Assembly (NCBI GenBank): GCA_019429255.1
Contig: JAHYIY010000008.1
Location: 1 to 64,000, forward strand
Reading direction: 5' to 3'
Source of the DNA: Desulfuromonadales bacterium
GTDB taxonomy: Bacteria > Desulfobacterota > Desulfuromonadia > Desulfuromonadales > Geopsychrobacteraceae
DNA length: 64,000 bases
This document shows, piece after piece, positions 50,513 to 58,162 of the stretch. The position numbers were made by a program, and so were the translations under genes. Numbering within the stretch: position 1 is the first letter of the stretch; the number at the start of each line of letters is the position of its first letter. A model generated the notes under the pieces. The model saw only the letters and a list, made by a program, of their open reading frames with translations, did no database searches and had not been told where the DNA came from.

Positions 50513-51144
50513 CCTTGTTCAGGGTGCAATTGAACCTGCTGCCAGCGAAGAGGATTGTCGTTAATGTAGTGTTGAATGCGGTTTAAGTCATCCTCATTAC
50601 GCACAATATGCTCGTAATAATTGCGTTGCCATAAGCGTTTATGAAAGGGTTGCCAATGATGATGTTTGACACCATCAATATACGCATTGGTGGTCATGGT
50701 TTTAAACCATTGCACAACCCGTGGTAGGGGCGAACCTGCGTGTTCGCCCTGGTTCACCCGTATTTCGTTTCGTAGGGGCGAACCTGTGTGTTCGCCCATG
50801 TTTGAATTGCCGTCACCATTCGGGCAGACATTGTAGGGGCAGACACATAGGTCTGCCCCTACAGCGCCTACGTTGATTACGATAAAATGGACATGGTTGG
50901 GCATACAGATAAAATTGCCGCATTGTATATCCGGGAATTTCTGTTCCAATTCCCAATACCATCGTTCAATCATGTGACCGGCATCATTTAAACCCATGAT
51001 CCCATCGACGATATCGCCAAACAGACATTCACCATTTTGGGTGGAGATGGTCACAAAATACGCCCCACATTGGGCATAGTCATACCCACGCAATCGTATT
51101 GATCGACGATGATGAATTTCAGGATTAAATGACATTTTATTCAT
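50509..51144 (-). CDS. REP-associated tyrosine transposase (RAYT, Y1 family)
   Basis: 211 aa. [20 protein letters not shown] opens the Y1 transposase domain; the HUH motif is PNHVHFIVI and the catalytic-tyrosine helix region is [20 protein letters not shown]. RAYTs process REP hairpins as single strands. Unusually, the middle ([17 protein letters not shown]... to GEHAGSPLP) is encoded by REP sequences lying in frame inside the gene. The stop overlaps the hsdR ATG, so it is embedded in the hsd operon. Activity is plausible but the insertions may impair it. Confidence 0.87.
   Translation of the reverse strand: MNKMSFNPEIHHRRSIRLRGYDYAQCGAYFVTISTQNGECLFGDIVDGIMGLNDAGHMIERWYWELEQKFPDIQCGNFICMPNHVHFIVINVGAVGADLCVCPYNVCPNGDGNSNMGEHTGSPLRNEIRVNQGEHAGSPLPRVVQWFKTMTTNAYIDGVKHHHWQPFHKRLWQRNYYEHIVRNEDDLNRIQHYINDNPLRWQQVQLHPEQG
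50719..50866. repeat. REP hairpins inside the RAYT coding region
   Basis: GTAGGGGCGAACCTGCGTGT...CGCCC (about 50732) and GTAGGGGCGAACCTGTGTGT...CGCCC (about 50774), then CCGTCACCATTCGGGCAGAC and a GTAGGGGCAGACACATAGG...CTGCCCCTAC hairpin (about 50836-50862). They are the same units as in the upstream array and are read through in frame. Confidence 0.85.
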
Positions 51145-51146
51145 CG

Positions 51147-51486
51147 TGTATCGTAGGGGCGAACCTGCGTGTTCGCCCTGGTTTGAATTGCCGTCACCAT
51201 TCGGGCAAACCCCATTCGGGCAGACACATAGGTCTGCCCCTACGATGGTCGTCCCGTTTCATCCGTTTTCGTGAATCAACCATTCGGGTGGCACGCGTCC
51301 GATTCCCCGCCCAATGTTCCGTTTTTCGTTTCGTAGGGGCGAACCTGCGTGTTCGCCCTGGTTTGAATTGCCGTCACCATTCGGGCAAACCCCATTCGGG
51401 CAAACCCCATTCGGGCAAACCCCATTCGGGCAAACCCCATTCGGGCAAACCCCATTCGGGCAGACACATAGGTCTGCCCCTACGAT
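51147..51486. repeat. REP/BIME-like array upstream of RAYT
   Basis: Two composite units (51150-51245 and 51332-51486). Each begins with a GTAGGGGCGAAC...GTTCGCCC hairpin, continues through GGTTTGAATTGCCGTCACC, then 15-bp units CATTCGGGCAAACCC (one in the first, five in the second, each followed by a partial unit) and ends with a GGGCAGAC...GTCTGCCCCTAC hairpin in inverse orientation. GTAG at the stem base matches the tetranucleotide described for RAYT-linked REPs. This array fills the RAYT/hsdS gap and reaches into the hsdS 3' end. Confidence 0.88.
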
Positions 51487-52757
51487 GGTCTGGGGAAATT
51501 CAACAATTGATCCCGATAATATTCGTATTGCTTCCGGCGCAACGCAATTTCGCGGGGCAAGCCTTCGCTGATGGAAGTTGTGAGGGTGTCGAATTTGTCG
51601 AGAATGGCGACGATCTGTTCTTTTCTCTCTGGTGAGGGGTTCGGAATCGGAATGCTCTCTAAATTCTTTTTATTCAGCTTTGGTTGGGCTGCGCCCGATA
51701 TGTATGGAATCAAGTCAATACTGTTCAGATAATACTCAACATATCTTCGCTCGGCATAGGTATCAAACTTAAGGACGTGAGCATGATTGTTAACCCACGT
51801 CTTCCCGCTGATACTGAACGCTATAGGCGTATTGCGAGCCAATAAATTTGCACCATCTTCAGAAACGAGTAGAAAGTCCCCATCGAAAATGTAGTCTTTT
51901 ACATAATCGACAATGCCAGATGCCCCGTAATAAGGAATACTCCCTTGTTGCCTTAAGCCGCTTTTGATTGGCTTTCTTCTAGAATCGAGATTTTCTGCCA
52001 TTTCCCCCAGCGTCTTCCACTCCACTTCCCGACCACCCCGCCCTTCGGGCACCCCTCCAGAGGAGGGGAATTCAAAACTCAACAACTGGTCACGATAGTA
52101 GTGGTACTGCTTTTTCCGCATGGTCAGCTCGGCGGTCAGCTCGGCGGTCAGCTCGGTAAATGCGTCCAGAATGCGAACGATTTCACCCTGGATCTGAAGG
52201 GATTTTTGCGGGTTTTCGGGGCATGGGATGGGGATTTTTATCTTGGCCATGTCTGTGGCTGACACATCAATGACCTTGGTGCCCTTGGCATACTTCCTTT
52301 TTTCGGAGGCGAATTCGCTCGTCTGAGTAAAATAGGCAAAGTACTTTCCGAGTATGCATCTACCCGGTCTGAATATGGTTGCATGACCACCTGTAACGGC
52401 TTGACGCTCACCGAGATAGACCAGCGCTTTGCCTACGTCTTCAAGGTTCTCGCTGGTATTTGTAATTACAACATCCCCATTATCAACCTTGCGCAACTGC
52501 TTGGCCAGATCAGGGGAAACAAACGATTTAGTCGTGGTTGCAGATAAGCCGTAATACGTATAAATCTGTCCATAATGAATGGCAGGTACGCCATCCTCAA
52601 CGAAGTCTTTTTTTTGGAGGCCGTTACCGCGAACCAGCTGGCCAACTTCCCCCAACGCCTTCCACTCCACCGCAACCCCATCCAGCAGCTTTACCAGAAA
52701 GTCTGGTATTCGCTGAGATTCACATTCGTGTTTATTCGTGTTCATTCGTGGTTCCAA
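51480..52757 (-). CDS. hsdS: Type I restriction enzyme specificity subunit
   Basis: 425 aa with the usual two target-recognition domains, each followed by a conserved helical region. The first conserved region includes FTELTAELTAELTMRKKQYHY, the second is SISEGLPREIALRRKQYEYY. HsdS sets the split DNA target for HsdM and HsdR. Two oddities: the linker between domains contains FPSSGGVPEGRGGREVEW, encoded by the palindromic repeat seen around the DUF559 gene, and the first residues (EPRMNTNKHECES) come from an ATTCGTG-type repeat, so the native start may have been replaced. Confidence 0.92.
   Translation of the reverse strand: MEPRMNTNKHECESQRIPDFLVKLLDGVAVEWKALGEVGQLVRGNGLQKKDFVEDGVPAIHYGQIYTYYGLSATTTKSFVSPDLAKQLRKVDNGDVVITNTSENLEDVGKALVYLGERQAVTGGHATIFRPGRCILGKYFAYFTQTSEFASEKRKYAKGTKVIDVSATDMAKIKIPIPCPENPQKSLQIQGEIVRILDAFTELTAELTAELTMRKKQYHYYRDQLLSFEFPSSGGVPEGRGGREVEWKTLGEMAENLDSRRKPIKSGLRQQGSIPYYGASGIVDYVKDYIFDGDFLLVSEDGANLLARNTPIAFSISGKTWVNNHAHVLKFDTYAERRYVEYYLNSIDLIPYISGAAQPKLNKKNLESIPIPNPSPERKEQIVAILDKFDTLTTSISEGLPREIALRRKQYEYYRDQLLNFPRPS
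52022..52071. repeat. DUF559-associated palindromic repeat inside hsdS (copy e)
   Basis: GACCACCCCGCCCTTCGGGC followed by ACCCCTCCAGAGGAGGGGAA. It is the same type as copies a and c near 5 kb, placed in frame in the hsdS linker between the two recognition halves. Confidence 0.82.
52122..52157. repeat. 12-bp TAEL-type tandem repeat in hsdS
   Basis: Three units of GGTCAGCTCGGC (last ends GGT) encode the T-A-E-L repeat of the first conserved region. In EcoR124I versus EcoR124/3I, two versus three such repeats are known to change the recognition spacer by one base pair. Confidence 0.88.
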
Positions 52758-52759
52758 CC

Positions 52760-52882
52760 CTACAACTCCTCAATCCTGTACTCGCTATAACCTTCATAGA
52801 AATAACTCACATCGATCCCTTTCATAAACAGGGCGCGGTCATCAATCTGATCGGTAATGCCCAGTTTGTTTGCTGGAATCAT
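52760..52882 (-). CDS. Small ORF in hsd operon, possible Fic N-terminal remnant (40 aa)
   Basis: ATG at 52882, overlapping the TGA of the preceding ORF. It begins IPANKLGITDQID, resembling the start of Fic-domain proteins often encoded in restriction islands (NKLGITD...), then departs to DRALFMKGIDVSYFYEG and stops just before hsdS. No FIC motif is present. Probably a truncated relic kept between kilA-N and hsdS. Confidence 0.4.
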   Translation of the reverse strand: MIPANKLGITDQIDDRALFMKGIDVSYFYEGYSEYRIEEL

Positions 52883-52986
52883 CCGTGTGCTCCATCAGCT
52901 TGCATTTTGTCGCTGAGTGCGTGTTCAGCCAGCCAGGTACAGCAGTCTTCCGGTCGCTCGGTTAAGGCGATGGGTTGATCATTCAT
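52879..52986 (-). CDS. Small ORF in hsd operon, unknown (35 aa)
   Basis: ATG at 52986, one base after the KilA-N stop; begins NDQPIALTERPEDCCTWLAE and ends at a TGA overlapping the next ATG. The tight packing suggests either real coupled genes or a decayed single gene. No family recognised. Confidence 0.35.
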   Translation of the reverse strand: MNDQPIALTERPEDCCTWLAEHALSDKMQADGAHG

Positions 52987-52987
52987 C

Positions 52988-53353
52988 TCAAGCCCTTCCC
53001 AGTTTTTTAATACTGCTGTCTTCGGTCAACAGGCGCATCTGTTGAATGGCGGTGTTGTTCAGCAGTGTTAAGCGTTCATGCTGAGGAAGTGCCTGCTGGA
53101 TAAAGTGGGCATTCAGTCCAGCCTGTTTTCTAAACCCCTCGAATTCGAGGGGTTTGAAATTCGGGTTGTACAAGGTTTCCCAAACACCAAGAAACTCGAT
53201 GGTGTTGCGGTTGCGCATCCAATTGCCAATGGTTGCACTGCTGTCATCCGTCTTATGCTTGGCGATATCAGTCAGCGAAATATAATCCTGCTGATCCATT
53301 TGAAAGAAGGATATTTCGCTGCCCTGCACCTGTATTTTTTTGTTTTTGGCCAT
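52988..53353 (-). CDS. KilA-N domain protein with internal deletion
   Basis: ATG at 53353 (AKNKKIQVQGSEISFFQM) with AAGGAG eight bases upstream; 121 aa. The N-terminal DYISLTDIAKHKTDDSSATI and NWMRNRNTIEFLGVWE match phage-type KilA-N proteins that occur in restriction islands. Full-length relatives run to roughly 250-300 residues; here the text jumps from FEGFRKQAGLN directly to HFIQQALPQHERLTLLN, which looks like the family's C-terminal end. The middle therefore seems deleted in frame. A DNA-binding role is possible but likely impaired. Confidence 0.65.
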   Translation of the reverse strand: MAKNKKIQVQGSEISFFQMDQQDYISLTDIAKHKTDDSSATIGNWMRNRNTIEFLGVWETLYNPNFKPLEFEGFRKQAGLNAHFIQQALPQHERLTLLNNTAIQQMRLLTEDSSIKKLGRA

Positions 53354-53438
53354 CAGCACGCTCCTTGGTGTTGCCACGATTTTAATTGTGGCGAAATCGC
53401 CATAATTGCCGAAGAAAAAGATAAGCGCTTAGGTGTTT

Positions 53439-54989
53439 TCACACAGATTCACCTTCGATTTCTGCCACGATCAAGTCAATTTCTGAGCGCAGTTGCTCGA
53501 TTCTGGCGACCGTGGTTTTCAGTTCGGCATTGAGCTGGGTGATGTTGACCTGTTCGCGGGTGTCTTTGGCGTCGACATAGCTGCTGACGGAGAGGTTGTA
53601 GTCGTTGGCGGCGATTTCTTCCAGGGGCACGGAGCGGGCGAAGTGGTTGATGTTTTCCTTGCTGTCGAATACCGCCATGATCTGGGCAATGTGCTCATCG
53701 GTCAGCAGGTTGTTGTTGGTTTCTTTCTTGAACAGGCCGCTGGCATCAATAAACTGGGTGCTGGTTTCGGTTTTGTTTTTTGCCAGCACCAGAAGGGTTA
53801 CGGCAATGGTGGTGCCGTAAAACAGGTTGGGGGCCAGCGAGATGACGGTTTCCACATAGTTGTTATCCACCAGGTACTGGCGGATTTTCTGCTCGGCGCC
53901 GCCACGATAGAAAATGCCGGGGAAGCAGACGATGGCGGCGCGCCCCTTGCTGGACAGGTAGCTGAGCGCATGCAGCACAAAGGCAAAATCGGCCTTGGAT
54001 TTGGGCGCCAGCACGCCGGCCGGGGCAAAACGGTCGTCGTTGATCAGGGTCGGGTCATCCGAGCCGATCCATTTCACCGAGTAGGGCGGATTGGAGACGA
54101 TGGCGTCGAAGGGTTTGTCTTCCCCAAAGTGCGGGTCGATCAGGGTGTTGCCCAGCTGGATGTTGAACTTGTCGTAGTTGATGTTGTGCAAAAACATGTT
54201 CATCCGCGCCAGGTTGTAGGTGGTGTGGTTGATCTCCTGGCCGTAGAAGCCCTCTTCGATGATGTGGGCGTCGAAATGTTTTTTCGCTTGCAGCAGCAGT
54301 GAACCGGAACCGCAGGCGGGGTCGTAAATCTTGTTGACGTTGGTTTGCTTGTGCATGGCCAGCTGGGCGATCAGTCTGGAGACATGTTGCGGGGTGAAAA
54401 ACTCGCCACCGGATTTGCCGGCATTGGCGGCGTAATTGGAAATGAGGAATTCGTAGGCATCGCCGAACAGGTCGATCTGGCTGCCATGAAAATCACCGAA
54501 GTTCAGCCCGGCTACGCCTTTAAGCACGGCGGCCAGGCGGGTGTTTTTATCCTTTACGGTATTGCCGAGGCGGTTGCTGGTGGTGTCGAAATCGGCAAAC
54601 AGGCCTTTGATGTCCCCTTCCGACGGGTAGCCGTTGGCGGAAGCTTGAATGGCGGCAAAAATGGCGGCCAGATCGGTGTTCAAGCTGTCGTTGTTGTTAG
54701 CATGTTTGGCGATATTGACAAACAACTGGCTCGGGTAGATGAAATAACCCTTGGTTTTGATGGCGTCGTCCTTGATCTCAGGGGTGATGACGTTGTCGGG
54801 GAGCTGGGCGTAGTTGATACTGTCGTCATCGGCTTCGATGTAGTCGGCAAAATTTTCGCTGATAAAGCGGTAAAAGAGGGTGCCAAGCACGTATTGTTTA
54901 AAATCCCAGCCATCAACTGAGCCGCGGACATCATTGGCGATTGACCAGATCTGGCGTTGCAGGGCGGCGCGTTGTTGGGTGCTTGTCAT
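53439..54989 (-). CDS. hsdM: Type I restriction-modification methyltransferase subunit
   Basis: 516 aa N6-adenine methylase. [20 protein letters not shown] is the HsdM_N start, the SAM motif is [12 protein letters not shown] (about 225) and the catalytic motif IV is NPPY (about 308). With HsdS it methylates the host target and forms the core complex for HsdR. It is the first gene of the island transcript and lies about 190 bp from larB. It is intact. Confidence 0.95.
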   Translation of the reverse strand: MTSTQQRAALQRQIWSIANDVRGSVDGWDFKQYVLGTLFYRFISENFADYIEADDDSINYAQLPDNVITPEIKDDAIKTKGYFIYPSQLFVNIAKHANNNDSLNTDLAAIFAAIQASANGYPSEGDIKGLFADFDTTSNRLGNTVKDKNTRLAAVLKGVAGLNFGDFHGSQIDLFGDAYEFLISNYAANAGKSGGEFFTPQHVSRLIAQLAMHKQTNVNKIYDPACGSGSLLLQAKKHFDAHIIEEGFYGQEINHTTYNLARMNMFLHNINYDKFNIQLGNTLIDPHFGEDKPFDAIVSNPPYSVKWIGSDDPTLINDDRFAPAGVLAPKSKADFAFVLHALSYLSSKGRAAIVCFPGIFYRGGAEQKIRQYLVDNNYVETVISLAPNLFYGTTIAVTLLVLAKNKTETSTQFIDASGLFKKETNNNLLTDEHIAQIMAVFDSKENINHFARSVPLEEIAANDYNLSVSSYVDAKDTREQVNITQLNAELKTTVARIEQLRSEIDLIVAEIEGESV

Positions 54990-55037
54990 GGTGTTGTTCC
55001 TTGATTTGAACAGTAACTATTCATCTGTCGTCCAAAA

Positions 55038-55157
55038 AACGTCATCCCCGAATGATCTCGTCGGGGATCTACGACGTTTAACGGCGAAAAATCAGGCCGC
55101 TGCAGGAGTCGTCTTCAGGCACGATGATCGCCGTTAAAGCGGCTCCTGCAGAGATAC
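55038..55157. repeat. Palindromic repeats between hsdM and larB
   Basis: Two units: ACGTCATCCCCGAATGATC with GGGGATCTACGACG, and AACGGCGA...TCGCCGTT nested with CCGCTGCAGGAG...CGGCTCCTGCAG. These are REP-like intergenic hairpins at the island border; no gene is present. Confidence 0.65.
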
Positions 55158-55181
55158 CCAACAGTTACTGGGAGATAAGCA

Positions 55182-55937
55182 TCAGCTCTCGGTCCGATTA
55201 ATACGGTTGGCGGCAAAAGCAGCGCCAAAACCGTTGTCAATGTTGACCACAGTCACGCCGGAGGCACAGGAATTGAGCATGCCGAGCAGGGCGGCAACGC
55301 CGCCAAAGGCGGCACCGTAACCGACCGATGTCGGCACGGCGATGACCGGTGCCGCCACCAGGCCGCCGACCACTGAAGGCAGCGCCCCTTCCATGCCGGC
55401 AACGACAATCACCACTGCGGCCTGGTGCAGTTGTTCCTGACAGCTCAATAGCCGGTGGATACCGGCCACCCCGACATCGACCAGTTCCTCTACTTCGTTG
55501 CCGAGCATGCGTGCGGTGATGACCGCCTCCCGGGCTACCGGCAGGTCTGAAGTACCGGCACAGATCACCAGAATCTTGCCCCGCCCCTGGTTGACGGCAG
55601 GCTGATGGACCAGGCAGAAGGTGCGGGCCAGTTCATCGTACTCTCCGCCAGGAAACTGCCGGGTCAGGGTTTCTCCTTTATGCTGATCAAGGCGGGTGAC
55701 CAGAACATTGCGTTGTCTATCATCCAGGGCGGTGATGATAGTGCTCAACTGATCGAGGGTTTTGCTCTGACCGAGAATGACCTCGGCCACCCCCTGGCGT
55801 AACTCGCGGTGATGATCAATGCGGGCAACGCCCAGATCTTCGTACGGCAGATGCTTAAGCTGGTTGACCGCGTCGCTGACAGTGAGATTGCCGGAAACAA
55901 GTTGTTCCAGCAGGGTGGTCAATTGGTTCTGATTCAT
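55182..55937 (-). CDS. larB: Nickel-pincer cofactor biosynthesis protein LarB
   Basis: 251 aa. The N-terminal half (QLVSGNLTVSDAVNQLKHLPYEDLG) and the PurE-like C-terminal domain with VICAGTSDLPVAREA, VAGMEGALPSVVGGL and VPTSVGYGAAFGG match LarB. It carboxylates and hydrolyses nicotinate adenine dinucleotide in the first step toward the nickel-pincer cofactor. NaAD is the substrate, so CinA/NAD salvage nearby is metabolically adjacent. It is separated from larC by the hsd island. Confidence 0.92.
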   Translation of the reverse strand: MNQNQLTTLLEQLVSGNLTVSDAVNQLKHLPYEDLGVARIDHHRELRQGVAEVILGQSKTLDQLSTIITALDDRQRNVLVTRLDQHKGETLTRQFPGGEYDELARTFCLVHQPAVNQGRGKILVICAGTSDLPVAREAVITARMLGNEVEELVDVGVAGIHRLLSCQEQLHQAAVVIVVAGMEGALPSVVGGLVAAPVIAVPTSVGYGAAFGGVAALLGMLNSCASGVTVVNIDNGFGAAFAANRINRTES

Positions 55938-55958
55938 AGAAATATTTTCTGCCGGAGG

Positions 55959-56525
55959 TTACAGTCCCAGCTCAGGGGCTATGTCCTGCATGGCCTGAAG
56001 GCTTAAATCACAAAAATCCGGAACACTGACGCCGATTTTTTCGCACTCGCTGATGATTTCCCGGTTAGCTCCCGCAGCAAAGAGTTTTTCCTTGAAGCGT
56101 TTGCGGACCGACTTGGGTTTGACGCCGGCCAGCTTTTTGTCGGGATAGACCAGGGCGGTGGCGGTGATCAGGCCGGTGATGGTTTCGCCAGCCGCCAGGG
56201 CGTGGTGGAGTGGTTGGCTGCGGCGTTGGTCATGGGCTTGTTCATTATGCAGGCAGATGGCCTCGATAATCTCTTCGACAACACCTTCTTCACGCAGGAT
56301 GCGGGCGGTTTCATGGGTATGACGGCGCATGTCGTCCTTGGTCAGTTCGGCGTCCAGGTCGTGCAGCAGCCCGGTCAGGCGCCACAGGGTTTCATCAGCG
56401 CCCAGATGTTGAGCCAGTTTCCCCATCACCGCCTCAGAGGCCAGACTGTGGTTAATCAGATTGGTTTGTGTCAGATATTGCCGGAGTAGTTCAAGGGCGT
56501 GTTCGCGGGTGATGCCGTAATTCAT
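55959..56525 (-). CDS. HD domain-containing protein
   Basis: ATG at 56525 (NYGITREHALELLRQYL) is preferred to the tracked 56597; 188 aa. HSLASEAVM supplies the first His, LLHDLDAE the HD pair, and HTHETARIL and ICLHNEQAH further metal ligands. It is a probable metal-dependent phosphohydrolase on a nucleotide or small phosphate; the substrate is unknown. It lies 21 bp upstream of larB and probably shares its transcript. Confidence 0.85.
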   Translation of the reverse strand: MNYGITREHALELLRQYLTQTNLINHSLASEAVMGKLAQHLGADETLWRLTGLLHDLDAELTKDDMRRHTHETARILREEGVVEEIIEAICLHNEQAHDQRRSQPLHHALAAGETITGLITATALVYPDKKLAGVKPKSVRKRFKEKLFAAGANREIISECEKIGVSVPDFCDLSLQAMQDIAPELGL

Positions 56526-56712
56526 TTGTTTTTTAGACTCCTGTAAAAAAGTAACTCGGGCCATCATAACAAAAAGCGGATATTGTTGCCAAAACAACTA
56601 TCGTTTCGTCTCCAGGCGTTGACTTAGGTGGATGCGCGCAGTAGCTTGCAGATGAACGACGAGTCCACACAGATCGGAGACCACATAAAGTGCTCCGGTT
56701 GGGAGAAGTAAA

Positions 56713-57210
56713 ATGACCGCAGAACGAGATGATGATCAGCCCTTGAGCAGAACCAAAAAGAAACAGCAGGCACAACAGATTGCCGATCTTGCCGGGCAGC
56801 TGTGTGAGTTGTCGGATAATCGCTTCGGACGCATTGACCTGCCGGCTGAGATAGTTGCCGAAGCCCAGACGGTGCGCCAGACCGGCGGACGCGGATCACA
56901 CAAACGGCAATTGAAATATCTGGCGGGGTTGTTGCGGGAACATCCTGATGCCGTTGAATCTCTGAGGTTACAGCTGGAGGGGATGGATCAGGTTGATCGC
57001 AGCGACAAAAAGCAGTTTCATGCCCTGGAAAAAATGCGCGACCGTCTTTGTGACCCTGAGCAGTTTGACCAGGCTTGTGCAACGTTGCAGGATCAAGCAC
57101 CGCAACTCGACATGAAAACCATCATGCGCCTGGCCAGGTCGGTTCATCAGCATGGTGACAAGCGCGCTTATCGCGACATTTTCAAGCGGCTGCGGGAAGG
57201 GATGGCCTGA
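56713..57210 (+). CDS. darP: DarP/YjgA-like DUF615 ribosome-associated protein
   Basis: 165 aa. SRTKKKQQAQQIADLAGQL and the KRQLKYLAGLLRE motif match DUF615 (E. coli YjgA/DarP), which binds late 50S ribosome precursors. Helical and charged throughout. ATG follows GGGAGAAGTAAA. It is divergent from the HD-larB transcript and ends in a strong hairpin. Confidence 0.86.
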   Translation: MTAERDDDQPLSRTKKKQQAQQIADLAGQLCELSDNRFGRIDLPAEIVAEAQTVRQTGGRGSHKRQLKYLAGLLREHPDAVESLRLQLEGMDQVDRSDKKQFHALEKMRDRLCDPEQFDQACATLQDQAPQLDMKTIMRLARSVHQHGDKRAYRDIFKRLREGMA

Positions 57211-57246
57211 TCAGTATTTATTGCCGGCTATATCGTTTTTCTGCCT

Positions 57247-57289
57247 ATAAACAACAGCCACCGTTAAAAACAGGGTGGCTGTTGTTTAT
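57247..57289. terminator. Bidirectional terminator between darP and cytochrome gene
   Basis: ATAAACAACAGCCACC and GGTGGCTGTTGTTTAT form a perfect 16-bp stem with an A-rich loop, between the two convergent stops. T-rich sequence follows on the plus side. Confidence 0.85.
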
Positions 57290-57343
57290 GTATTTATGTT
57301 GATTTAGGTCTGTCTGACGAAGGTCAGGCAATTTCTTTGTTGG

Positions 57344-57835
57344 TTAGTAGGGAGCTTTAATCTTGGACAGTTGTTCCTTGCTGATTCCCGGAGTGTCGCC
57401 CCTGGCATTAAAGCGATTCAGATTCCAGGCACCTTCACCCATCCATGTTTTGATGGTCTGCAGGTTTTTGGCGCGTTCCTCATCATTGCTGCCTAAGTAT
57501 TGATACATATTGCCGGGTTTGCCGCCGGATGCGCTGCCATCGTCAAGGCGTCTCATCATGGCGCCGGTTTCCGGCCAGACGACAAAGCTCATGAAATGGG
57601 GGTAGGTGTTCATGCGCGGGGCAGTGGTTTTGCGTTCCTCACCGAGCAGGTTCCATTCGTTGACCTCGGGAGCATGGTCACCATGGCACATGGCACATTT
57701 TGCCTCTACGATGGGGGCAATGGCGTTTCTCCAGGTGGGGCCTGAGCCGTGACTGGAGGCGATAACAAGACCGGAAACGCCCAGGGTGATAAAACTCGCA
57801 ACGGTAGCCAACAGCAAAATTTTTCTTTTCAACAT
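57344..57835 (-). CDS. Monoheme c-type cytochrome, exported
   Basis: 163 aa with a signal peptide (KILLLATVASFITLGVSGL) and one heme-binding CAMCH at about residues 47-51. A distal Met ligand could be one of the Met in MNTYPHFMSFVVWPETGAMM. The C-terminal NMYQYLGSNDEERAKNLQ is typical of a periplasmic monoheme family seen in metal- and oxyanion-respiring bacteria. Likely a periplasmic electron carrier; the partner is unknown. ATG has AAAGGAGAGAAT upstream. Confidence 0.86.
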   Translation of the reverse strand: MLKRKILLLATVASFITLGVSGLVIASSHGSGPTWRNAIAPIVEAKCAMCHGDHAPEVNEWNLLGEERKTTAPRMNTYPHFMSFVVWPETGAMMRRLDDGSASGGKPGNMYQYLGSNDEERAKNLQTIKTWMGEGAWNLNRFNARGDTPGISKEQLSKIKAPY

Positions 57836-58000
57836 GCATTCTCTCCTTTAGTTGATAAGAATGAACTTCAATAAAATAATCGTGCGTATAATAACGGGTT
57901 TTTTACGCAAGATCAAGTTTTAATGAAAAATCCTTTCAAGATAGCAAGATCTAACCGCAGTCTTTGTATTAAATCGTTGCTTGGTTAGAAAGGACTTTCG

Positions 58001-58135
58001 TATCCTATCCTTGCATCGGGTCGGGAATCCTATGTCAAGGGAAGCGATTGTTTCCCGTTGGGTCATCCATGACCGCTTGTTGTCGCCGTCCATTGCGCCA
58101 AACACCCTGCGCAAGGATAGTGCTGAATAGTTACG
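58001..58135 (+). mobile_element. MITE-like element, family 1, copy F (deleted)
   Basis: Begins GTATCCTATCCTTGCATC then GGGTCGGGAATCCTATG, and ends GTGCTGAATAGTTAC. The right arm of the outer stem is missing: CAAACACCCT joins directly to GCGCAAGG, as if deletion occurred between two ACCCT direct repeats. The GTCGCC...GGCGAC hairpin is also mutated (ATTGCGCC). It accounts for much of the 327-bp gap between the cytochrome and VTT genes. No target duplication is evident. Confidence 0.78.
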
Positions 58136-58162
58136 TTCAACTTAGAGAATACGAGGGACAAG

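Noticed and set aside
51147-51486. CRISPR array
   Set aside because: The 15-bp units are contiguous with no spacers, and the larger units are paired REP hairpins; no cas genes are present.
51129-51635. Plus-strand ORF with repeated HSGKP units
   Set aside because: Translation of the REP array and its 15-bp repeats; the repeat period is a multiple of three, which keeps frames open without coding.
52724-52751. ATTCGTGTT repeat at the hsdS 5' end as a separate regulatory array
   Set aside because: Only three imperfect units of a kind often seen as intergenic debris; mentioned under hsdS but no function supported.
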